DNA of 13,833 bases from Pelagophyceae sp. CCMP2097 (Eukaryota > Sar > Pelagophyceae). The notes beneath the pieces were generated by a model. It was given only the letters and a program-made list of their open reading frames with translations. It was not told where the DNA came from and did not search any database. Both the position numbers and the translations under genes were made by a program. Below are positions 1-7,083 of the stretch, one piece after another; positions within the stretch are counted from its first letter, which is position 1, and each line of letters starts with the position of its first letter. The stretch lies in the NCBI GenBank assembly GCA_026770575.1, contig MU657725.1:17277-31109 (forward strand). Direction: 5' to 3'.

Positions 1-54
1 CCCTCCCTACCTACCGACACCCTCCACCCCCACCGACCTTGCCCGTACCGCAGA

Positions 55-908
55 ATGGGTCTTGGATATAATGTTAGGCTTAAGGAAAACGTTGGCTCCC
101 CGCTTGCTATGCGCGCGCTCGTGCGCGGCTGCCTCTTGATGACGACGTCTGCGCGGGCGGCGGCGGCGGCGGCGGAGGACGTCTTCGGCGACGGGAGCGT
201 CCTGAAGCGAATCGTGCACCTCGGCGCCGGCGGCCCCTTGCCGCTGCGCGGCGAGGTCGTCGGCTGCGCCTACGTCGGCCGCTTAGCCTCTGGTTTTGTC
301 TTCGAGCGCTTCGACGCATCGTCGCCCTTTGTCTTTGCAGTCGGCGAGGCGCGCATCGTTTCCGGCCTCGACCGGGCCGTTGCGACCATGGCCGTCGGCG
401 AAATCGCCGACGTCGAGGTCCGCTTCGACGCGGGTTACGGCGAAGCCGGCCTCTCAGGCAAGGGCGTGCCGCCGCGCGCCGCCTTGTTCTTCAACGGCCT
501 CGAGGTCCTCAGCCTCTCCGCGCCGCGCACCGCAGATGGCGAGGCGGCGCTCTACCTGTCCGAGCCGCGCGCCGAAAACGCCGCCGCCGACGAAAATCGC
601 CGCACGCTCCACGTCGACGGTGCGCCCCGACGCGCGAGGGCGGGGCCCCACTTGTTGCCGCGCAGGCGAGGCGGTCCAGCTCGACTACCTCGGGCCCATG
701 GTCGTGGGCAAGGACGGCACGGTGGCGCGCATCACCAATTGGCGCGCGGCCGCGTCTCCTTGGGCGGCACGCGGACCGTAGGCCGGAGATAACCAAGCGT
801 AGGCCGGAGATGACCGAAGCCGAGCGCGAGCGCACGCTGCGCATCATCACCAAGCGCAACCGCCAGCGCCTCGCAGACCTCAAGGTCCAGATGGCGCCAG
901 ACTTCTGA
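55..908 (+). CDS. FKBP-type peptidyl-prolyl cis-trans isomerase domain protein (3 exons)
   Basis: Likely a peptidyl-prolyl isomerase of the FKBP family, 252 residues as joined here: exons 55-619, 666-753 and 803-908, introns 620-665 (GT-CAG, 46 bp) and 754-802 (GT-TAG, 49 bp). Residues about 45-155 follow the FKBP core: RGEVVGCAYVGRL, then PFVFAVG, then MAVGE, AGYG and VPP. Positions matching the FKBP12 pocket (Tyr26, Phe36, Phe46, Phe48, Tyr82) are kept as Y73, F83, F92, F94 and Y128, but the pocket Trp59 is Leu105. Splicing restores an uninterrupted C-terminal extension (residues about 186-245) with DGTVARITNW and a charged helix TEAERERTLRIITKRNRQRL. The start is uncertain. Met at 55 opens the frame, but bases 55-108 are less GC-rich than the rest and contain GATATAA, so Met at 109 (MRALVRGCLL, then Ala-rich, possibly a targeting peptide) or 139 may be the true start. 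Compartment unknown. The gene converges on the importin gene. Confidence 0.8.
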
Positions 909-1060
909 CTTCGCCCACCCGCCGGAGCGGCCCCCCTTCGCGGTTCAACGCCCGCGCTGGTGTCCTAAGGTATATGTCGTACTGTGATGGTGGTGGGTCG
1001 GCGGTCTTCCCGGCCGCCCCGCGGCTGTGCGCGTGCGACGGTCCGGCTTTGTGGCGGCGG

Positions 1061-4000
1061 TCACGCAGTGAGCGTGTTTGCGAGAACGTCGGTGACATTG
1101 GCCATGACGGCCTCGTCGTCGAGGGATCCCTGCTCTAAAGCAGCGGCAAAGGCGTGGCGCAAGGCGGGCCTGCAGTTTGCCACGGCGGCGTGGTTGGCGC
1201 GGACGAGGCCGCAGAGGCATTGGTACACCGCCTTGTTCTCGCCGACGTCCTCCTGGAGCGGCAGCAGCGGGAGCACGAGGCGCAGGATGTCGTCCAGCGG
1301 CGCGGCGGCCACGTCGGCCATGGCCAGGCGGAACATGGACGCGGCGGCGTTGTCCGCGGCGGCGCGGTCCGCCTGCGCGCGCTCGGGCGGCGCCGCCGCC
1401 GCCTTTTGGATGACGGGATAGAGCGCGGCGAAGGCGGCGGGGAAGTGCGGCCGCGCCAAATCGGGCGCGGCGGCGAAGAGGGCTCCGAGGCCGAACGCGG
1501 CGTTGCGCGCGACCGAGGCGTGCTGGTCGCCGCAGGCGCCGACGAAGAGCGGGTGGAGCACGGCGAAGTGGCGCTCCGCGGCCAAAGCCGGCGGCAGCTC
1601 GGAGCAGAGCTCGGCGTAGCACCCGAGGGCCATGGCGCGGTCCGACGCCGGCTTGGACGGCGCGCAGAAGCGCGCAAAGGCCTCGAACAACGCGTCGTAG
1701 GGCGCGGCGCCGAGGAGGGGCCCGAAGACCTTTGCGATGCCGCCGCAGAGGTCGGAGACGTTGTCCATCAACACGTTGTCGTGGTCCTCTTCGTCGTCGT
1801 CCCCACCGACCCCGAGGGCCTCGCGCACGGCCGCGTTCTGGTCGTCGTCGTCGCCGTCCTCGCCCAGGAGCGTCTGACACGTCGCCGCGCCCTTGGCCAG
1901 CGAGATGACCGCCTCCAAAAACGGCTGCAGCTGCGGCAGCACCGCCGCGGGCCCGACGTCCGAGATGAGCTCGTTCAGCGACTCGCACGCGATGGCCACG
2001 ACGGACTTGGCGTCGTCCTCGACCAGAATCTTCACCAAAAGCCGCACGGCCTCGTCGACGTACGCCGCCAGCGGCTGCGGCAGCGCCGCGGAACCGTCGC
2101 CCGCGGCCCACAGGATGGCGGGCGGCTCCTTGGCGCCGTCGTCGGCGTCGGACACGTCGGGCGGTTCGTAGGGCGCGCGCAGGGCGCCGCCGTGGACGAC
2201 GCACGCGGCGTGGGCGAGCTGCTGCAGCGCGATGGCGGCGCGCTCGCGGATCTCGTGGTGGAAGTAGTCGGCTGCCACTTTGACAACTTCCAGCGACCGC
2301 TCGAGGTGGTCGGCAAAGGCGCCGTCCGTGTACTCCGCCGCGTTGCCCAGGGCGACGAGGGCGGACCGCTTGGTGTTCATCATGGCCGTCCGGACGTTGA
2401 GCACCGCCTGGCCGCCGAGGTCGTCGCTGTCGTCGTCGTCGGACCCGTCGCCGCCCTCATCCTCCCAGTCGTCGGCGTCCGCGCCCGCGTCGGCGTCGTC
2501 GCCGTCGTCGTCGTCCAGGAACGAGATGCCCGTCCTCTCGTCGCCGCCGTCCTCGTCGCCAAAGTCCAGCGAAGCGCCGTCCTGCCGCGAGATGACGTCT
2601 AATAGGTGCGGCACGAGCTGGGCCAGCATGACGCCAAAGTCGCCGCGCATGACTTTGGAGACGTTTGCGAAGAAGCCGTAGGCGTACTCTGCCAGCTCGA
2701 GCGAGTCCAGCTGGAGCGACCGGGTCGCGGCGGCGATGGCGTGGTCGCGGTACGGCCCAAACGATTCGCGGCCGACGGCGAGGGCCATGTGCCCCAGCGC
2801 CTCCAGCGCGCGGCCGCGCAGCTCCCAGTCGCCCTCGGCCTCCAAAACGCACATTTGCGCCAGCTTGGGCGCGACCAGGTGGAGGTACGGCTCGAAAAGA
2901 GCGCGCTTCGCCGCCACGGCGGCCGACCCGATGGCGGCCACGGCCATCTCTCGGATGCCGTGGAGGTGGTGGTCCAGCAGCGCCACCAGCCTCTCCATGA
3001 GCGGCGCCAGCACGGGCCCGAGCTGCGACGCGTCCATGGACTCGCAAAACATTTCTAAAACGTAGCACGACGTCCCGACCACCGCCGCGCGCGCGTCCTT
3101 GAGGAAGGCGAACACGATGGGGATGACGGCCGAAGCGTGCGCCACAATCTCCGGCTGGCAATGTTCGGCGAGCTGCCCGTAGGCGAAGCAGAGCACCTCT
3201 CTCGTCGCCGCGTCGCAGTCCTGCTGCGCCACGGCGGCGAGCCATTGGAGCACGCGCGCGAGGTGGTGCTCGCGCAGAGCGTCCTGGAAGCCCTCTGCGA
3301 CGACGCCGATGGTAGCCACGCCCGCGCGCCGCACCGATGCCGAGTTCAGGTCCTGCAGGCACCGCGCGGCGAGGGTAAGCGTCGGCTCCAAAGAGAACTT
3401 GTGCGGCACGTGCAGCACGATCTGGTCCAGCGTCGTCTGCGCGATCTCCTGCGGCGTTGGGCCATCGTAGTCGTCGTCGTCGTCGTCCGGGTCGTGCGTC
3501 GCGCCCGCGGGGAGGCGGCCCTGCTGCACGGCGAGTTGGAGGGCCAGTGCCTTTTCCTCCTGTCGAAGACGCTGCAGCGGCGCCGAGACGAAGAGCGTGC
3601 CCGCGCCGTGGCACCCTCCGTCGCCGCGCGCCGCCGCCGCGTCCGCGTGCGCCATGATGCCGATGCACGTCTCGACGATCTGCGAAACCAGCCCAGACTT
3701 GCCCAGCAGCTTGGGCTTCCACTCGGCGAGTGAAGACACCACCGACGCCGCTCCGTCGCGCGTCGTCGCCTCCAAAGCATCGTCCGGGGACCGCATCACC
3801 TCGAGCAGCATGGGCACCACGGTGCCGATGTGCGCGTTGATTACTGGCACCGGCGTCTGGGCCAGCTCCGTGAACGCGTCGAAGAAGGACACGAGCACGG
3901 CGTCGTCGCGCTGCGCCACCGCCTGCCGCGCCACGTCGACCATGGCCGGCACAAGGTCGCGGAAGAGCATGACCTAATTTTGACGGGTTGGCGTTCGAAT

Positions 4001-4634
4001 ATGGACCCGCGGCGCATCGGCGGGCAAGGCGTACCTCGTCGTCGGTGCAAAGGGTCGTCACAAACGCGCACGACGCGCGCAGCGCCATCACGGCCACGGC
4101 CCTCTCCGAGTCGCGGAGCGCGATGCCGAAGAGGCGGGCGAGCTGCGGCAGGTGCTCGTGGAGGTGCGAGGCCACCGTCTCGCTGAGCTGCAGCAGCAGC
4201 AGGTGCGCGAGCTCGCGGTGGCCCGCGTCCGGCGCCTCCGCGCAGCGGCTGATGAACGCCAGCAACTCGTCCCACTTCTTGCCAGGCACGAGGACCTTTG
4301 CGAGCGTGGACACCAGCGCGGCAATGGCCTTGCGCACCGACTTGTCCTGCTCCGCCTCTAATCGGCGCAGCAGCGCGGCCTTGGTCTCGGCGTGCTGGGC
4401 CTTCTTCAGCTTCTTCCACAACTTTGTAATCTTCTTGCGCAGGACCACGGCCGCGACCTGCCTCACGGAGACGTTGCCGGAGTGCTCCAGCTGCAGCATC
4501 AGAGCCGCGATGCACTTTGGGTGCGCGAACGCCCCCTTCAAGACGCGCTCCGCCTCCTTGACGCGAGCCGTGTCGGGCACGTTCAAATTCGCCAGCGTCG
4601 CCTCCATCACGCGCGGGTCGTCGAGGCCCGACAT
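1061..4634 (-). CDS. IPO4: Importin-4/Kap123-type importin beta (2 exons)
   Basis: Nuclear import receptor of the beta-karyopherin family, 1170 residues: exon 1 4634-4035 (200 codons), exon 2 3973-1061, intron 4034-3974 (GT-TAG, 61 bp, phase 0), joining LCTDDE to VMLFRDLVP. It would bind cargo in the cytoplasm and RanGTP in the nucleus. Residues 1-75 are a clear importin-beta N-terminal domain (KEAERVLKGAF, VRQVAAVVLRKKI, then LWKKLKK), followed by HEAT-type helix pairs to the end (for example RAALEALGHMA-like units near 2800 and CYVLEMFCESM near 3060). Three acidic loops stand out: about residues 360-370 (Asp run), 668-720 (long Asp/Glu/Gly stretch) and 905-935. A long acidic insert in the middle, and the motif GPTPQEIAQTTLDQIVLHVP just after the first one, match importin-4/Kap123 better than importin-5/Kap121. 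Length is close to the family (about 1080-1110). Met at 4634 starts directly before the N-terminal domain. The gene diverges from the CstF-64 gene across the repeat-bearing spacer. Confidence 0.9.
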
Positions 4635-4692
4635 GCCAACACGCCGCGGGGACCGACACGGGCCGCGGAAGCGTTTGAATGAGCAAGGAAGA

Positions 4693-4706
4693 TGGCGATA
4701 TCGCCA
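4693..4706. promoter_or_regulatory. 14-bp perfect dyad upstream of the importin gene
   Basis: TGGCGATATCGCCA is a perfect palindrome 59 bp upstream of the importin start codon (minus strand), in the spacer next to repeat copy 1. Its position and symmetry fit a binding site for a dimeric regulator. This is inference from sequence only; no known factor is assigned. Confidence 0.3.
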
Positions 4707-4822
4707 AAACAAAAAAGACTCGGCGCTGCAGGGAAGCGCGGGGCGAGCGGCATCCGACAGCCGCCCGCGGCGCGCCTCCACGAGGAACACCCGCCCCGCG
4801 GCCCGGATCGGCCCTTTTTTCA

Positions 4823-4883
4823 GGCCCCGAAGGGGACTGCACCGTTTGATCAACGTCAGTTTACGGTCAGGGCCCTTCGGGTC
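4823..4883. repeat. Degenerate terminal inverted repeat (stem) of copy 1
   Basis: Left arm 4823-4845 contains CCCCGAAGGGG and ends ACCGT; right arm 4863-4883 starts ACGG and ends CCCTTCGGGTC. The arms pair imperfectly around a loop containing CAACGTCAGTTT. The matching part of copy 2 (13775-13833) forms a nearly perfect 21-bp stem, so copy 1 appears to be the decayed version. Confidence 0.55.
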
Positions 4884-4914
4884 CTTTGATTGAAGGATTA
4901 CTTGGGGCAATTAT

Positions 4915-4969
4915 GTCTGTCTGTTTGTCTGTCTGTTTGTCCGTTTGTCTGTCTGTCTGTCTGTCTGTC
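4915..4969 (+). repeat. GTCT tetranucleotide microsatellite (copy 1)
   Basis: About 55 bp of GTCT units interrupted by GTTT and GTCC variants. The equivalent tract in copy 2 is about 42 bp with a different pattern of interruptions, so this is a length-variable part of the repeat. Confidence 0.85.
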
Positions 4970-5019
4970 GCCGGGTCCATCCGTGAGGTTCCACCTTTGG
5001 GAAGAAAAAAAACAGCAAC

Positions 5020-5143
5020 TCGGCCGATTTAGCGATTGGTGGTTGATGCGATTGCTAAAATTGGGAGTTGAGGTCGAGCAGGAGCCTCATTGGAATCATC
5101 ATAGAAGAAGTTTTTGGTCACAGGTTCGAATCTGGTCGGCCGC
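5020..5143 (+). other. tRNA-like module (Pol III A/B box-like), copy 1
   Basis: The ends TCGGCCG (5020-5026) and CGGCCGC (5137-5143) pair at six of seven positions like an acceptor stem. TTAGC (5029-5033) pairs with GCTAA (5054-5058) like a D stem. GGTTCGAATCT (5123-5133) matches the Pol III B box consensus at 10 of 11 positions and sits in a T-arm-like hairpin. At 124 nt it is too long for a normal tRNA and I see no anticodon arm, so it is not annotated as a functional tRNA. The A box (TAGCGATTGG) is weak. A TTTTT run at 5111-5115 between the boxes could end Pol III transcription early. An A-rich tail follows, as in tRNA-derived SINEs. Confidence 0.5.
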
Positions 5144-5227
5144 AAAAAAAAGAAAAAAGAAATAGCTCAATAAGAAATAAAATAATAAAAATAAAGATAA
5201 GGAGGATTTGAAAGTTCAGCGATTAGT

Positions 5228-5247
5228 TAAATAATTTCAATTATTTA
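5228..5247. promoter_or_regulatory. 20-bp AT palindrome in repeat copy 1
   Basis: TAAATAATTTCAATTATTTA has perfect 9-bp arms around TC. It is followed by ACGTGGG and by the perfect palindrome CATTGCAATG at 5254-5263. Both palindromes are fully conserved in copy 2 (13421-13440 and about 13405-13414). Possible protein-binding site or structural element; function unknown. Confidence 0.4.
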
Positions 5248-5315
5248 CGTGGGCATTGCAATGGGATTTGGCTGTATCCTTCGGGTCCTCCGTGTGCCTC
5301 CGGCGCGTTTTGTAA

Positions 5316-5322
5316 TATAAAA
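5316..5322 (+). promoter_or_regulatory. TATA-box candidate for the CstF-64 gene
   Basis: TATAAAA lies 107 bp upstream of the start codon at 5423. It straddles the inner end of repeat copy 1: the first bases come from the repeat and the rest from flanking DNA. The matching junction in copy 2 reads AATAGGAG and has no TATA box. Confidence 0.35.
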
Positions 5323-5366
5323 CGTGTCGCTGAATCAGTTTTAAACAAGCCGACATCGCTCTTCGA

Positions 5367-5381
5367 CGGCGCGTCGCGCCG
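5367..5381. promoter_or_regulatory. 15-nt GC dyad in the probable 5' leader of the CstF-64 gene
   Basis: CGGCGCGTCGCGCCG has perfect 7-bp arms around a T. It sits 42 bp before the start codon and is followed by a pyrimidine-rich run (5389-5416). It could be a DNA-binding site or an RNA hairpin in the leader; no function is assigned. Confidence 0.25.
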
Positions 5382-5422
5382 ACTCGGACCTTTCCCTTCT
5401 CGCCTCTTTTCCCCCCGGCGGC

Positions 5423-6907
5423 ATGGCGCCGCGCGGGTCGCGCAACGATATCTTCGTCGGCAACTTGCCCTTTGGGACGACAGAGGAGCACGTGCGCGGC
5501 ATCTTCGGAGAGGTGGGCCGGGTCACCAACGTGCGCATGGCCACGCACGCCGAGACGGGCAAGCCGCGCGGCTACTGCTTCGTCGAGTACGAGGACGCCG
5601 CCACCGCCCTCTCCGCCATCCGCAACCTGCGCGAAACCGCGCCCCGCCCACCGCTGCCGTCTCCCCGGGCCGCGCGGAGACGCCGCGCGCATTAGGAACA
5701 ACCGCGACGTCAACGGCCGCCAGCTGCGCGTCAATTACTCGAACAACTCGGGCGGCGACGGCGGCGACTGCGGCGGCGGCGGCGGCGGCGACCGCATGGG
5801 CGGCGGCGGCGGCGGCGGCGGCGATCGCATGGGAGGCGGCGGCGGCGACCGCATGGGCGGCGGCGACCGCATGGGCGGCGGCGGCGACCGCGACCGCGGC
5901 GGCGGCGGCGGCGGCGGGAGTCGCGCGCCGCTGACGGCGCAGCAGGTCGTCGACAACATGGCAGGCCGCCGCGCCGGGGAATCCACTCGGAAAAGCCGGA
6001 CCGGGACGGGACAATGTCGAGGCTCGATGCTCGAAAGGGGGCACGTGGAGGGTTGGCCGTCGACGCTCGCGCCTGTAGCCGGCGCGGGAAGTCTGGGAGT
6101 GCGTGCACGACTTCAAGGAGCTGGCGGCGGCGGACCCGGAGCGCGTCGCGGCCATGTTGGCGCAGTCGCCGCCGCTCACCGACGCCCTCGTCCACATGCT
6201 CCACGTCCTCGGCATGGCCAAGAACGCGCCCGCCGCGTACCCCGCCGCGCCGGCGCCCGGCGCCGGCCTCGCCGTCAGCCTCCCGGGCAGCCTCGCCGTC
6301 AGCCTCGTCAGCCCGCCGCTCCAGCTCCCCGCGGCCCCCGCCCAGGTCCGTCGCCGCGCCGCGCCCCCACGCGGCTCGGCGGTCGTCCGTCCAGAGCGAC
6401 GCACCTCCCCGATGGGTCCCGACAGACCGCGCTCGCTAGGCGTCCAACTTCAGCGGCGCCCCCCCGCGCGGCGCGCCGCAGGCGGCGGCGCCGCCGTCCG
6501 TGAAGCGCGAGGATTTCGGCCACGACGGCTTCGGCCACGCCGGCTTTGGCGGCGGCGGCGGCTTCGCGCCACCGCCGCCGCCGCCGGCGTTCCAGGGCAC
6601 GGGCTTCGGCGGCGGCTTCGCGCCGGGCCCGCCGCGGCCGCCGGACGGCCGCGGCGGCTTCGAGGCCTACGGCGCATCGCCGCAGGGCTTCGGCGCGCCG
6701 CAGGACATCATCACAGAGGCCATGAAGCTGACGCCCCAGCAACTCGCGCAGCTGCCGTGCGTTTCCGACGAACTGGCGCCGAAACAAAACGGGCGACGCC
6801 GACGGCCGACGACTAGGCCCGACCGGCGCGCCAAGCTCGAGCAGCTCCGAGAGAAGATTATGCGCGGCGGCCACCCGCACCAAACATCTTCGGCCGACAT
6901 GCTGTAG
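5423..6907 (+). CDS. CSTF2: Cleavage stimulation factor 64 kDa subunit-like protein (CstF-64/Rna15), 5 exons
   Basis: mRNA 3'-end processing factor that would bind the U/GU-rich downstream element of pre-mRNA. Proposed exons: 5423-5628, 5696-5960, 6079-6345, 6440-6756, 6817-6907 (381 residues). Introns: 5629-5695 (GC-TAG), 5961-6078 (GC-TAG; alternative 5965-6091 ending GAAG), 6346-6439 (GT-TAG), 6757-6816 (GT-TAG, 60 bp). Residues 10-84 are an RRM with RNP2 IFVGNL and RNP1 KPRGYCFV; the first intron cuts it at Leu69 and only the GC donor restores NLNNRDVNGRQLRV. Then come a Gly-rich GGDRM-repeat linker (about 87-145), a hinge (about 158-203, VHDFKELAAADPERVAAMLA to VLGM) that in CstF-64 binds CstF-77/symplekin, a Gly/Pro/Phe-rich stretch, and the C-terminal helical domain (about 335-370, MKLTPQQLAQLPPDRRAKLEQLREKI), complete only after removing the last intron. 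Shorter than human CstF-64, longer than yeast Rna15. Confidence 0.88.
5751..5920 (+). repeat. GGC-rich coding repeat (Gly-rich GGDRM units)
   Basis: Tandem GGC codons are punctuated by GACCGCATGGG units and encode poly-Gly with repeated DRMGGG. The tract joins the RRM to the hinge of the CstF-64 gene. In-frame expansion or contraction by replication slippage is likely. The protein would be flexible and RGG-like in composition, but Arg occurs as DRM rather than RGG. Confidence 0.8.
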
Positions 6908-7083
6908 GAAGACTTCTAGTGGCCGCCCCGGACCGCGGCGCCCTCGTCGTAATGCACACCGTCGTTCAAAGGCGGGCGATGCGCGCTGCCACGGACTCGC
7001 ACTCTTGGCCCGCTTTCGAGCCTCGGCGCGCGGCTCTCGCCGACGCCACCCCGAAACCGGACGGCATTCGGGCGCGCTCGAGG

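Larger units (their letters stand above)
4822..5317 (+). repeat. 0.5-kb AT-rich interspersed repeat, copy 1
   Basis: This segment recurs in reverse complement at 13350-13833. From the 5' side it holds: a degenerate stem-forming end (4823-4883), a GTCT microsatellite (4915-4969), a tRNA-like module (5020-5143) with an A-rich stretch after it (5142-5200), a 20-bp palindrome (5228-5247), the 10-bp palindrome CATTGCAATG (5254-5263) and an end carrying TCCTTCGGGTCCTCC. It is markedly AT-rich against GC-rich surroundings, which suggests a mobile or foreign origin. No protein is encoded; a 91-codon open frame at 4890-5165 is repeat-driven. Similarity to copy 2 stops at the AATA of 5314-5317. No target-site duplication is evident. 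A tRNA-derived SINE, a foldback/MITE-like element or a dispersed regulatory repeat are all possible. Confidence 0.85.

Noticed and set aside
945..2204. 419-codon minus-strand frame overlapping the importin 3' end
   Set aside because: Arg/Ala-rich out-of-frame reading of the importin exon with no recognisable domain.
1154..2602. 482-codon open frame on the plus strand opposite the importin gene
   Set aside because: It is a frame shadow: GC-rich codons leave few stops on the opposite strand. The protein is Arg/Val/Gly-rich without domains, whereas the minus strand encodes a clear importin.
3590..3660. Possible extra intron in the importin (around residues 315-340, GDGGCHGAGTLFVSAPLQ)
   Set aside because: The sequence looks less conserved than its surroundings, but the GT and AG pairs tried would shift the frame, and the open frame continues without a stop.
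4915..4969. CRISPR-like array
   Set aside because: Simple tetranucleotide repeat with no spacers, in a eukaryotic context.
5020..5143. Functional tRNA gene
   Set aside because: Too long, no convincing anticodon arm, one acceptor and one T-stem mismatch, and an internal T5 run; kept only as a tRNA-like module.
4890..5165. 91-codon open frame in repeat copy 1
   Set aside because: Made largely of the GTCT microsatellite (Leu/Ser/Val/Cys repeats) and the tRNA-like segment; copy 2 does not preserve it as a protein.
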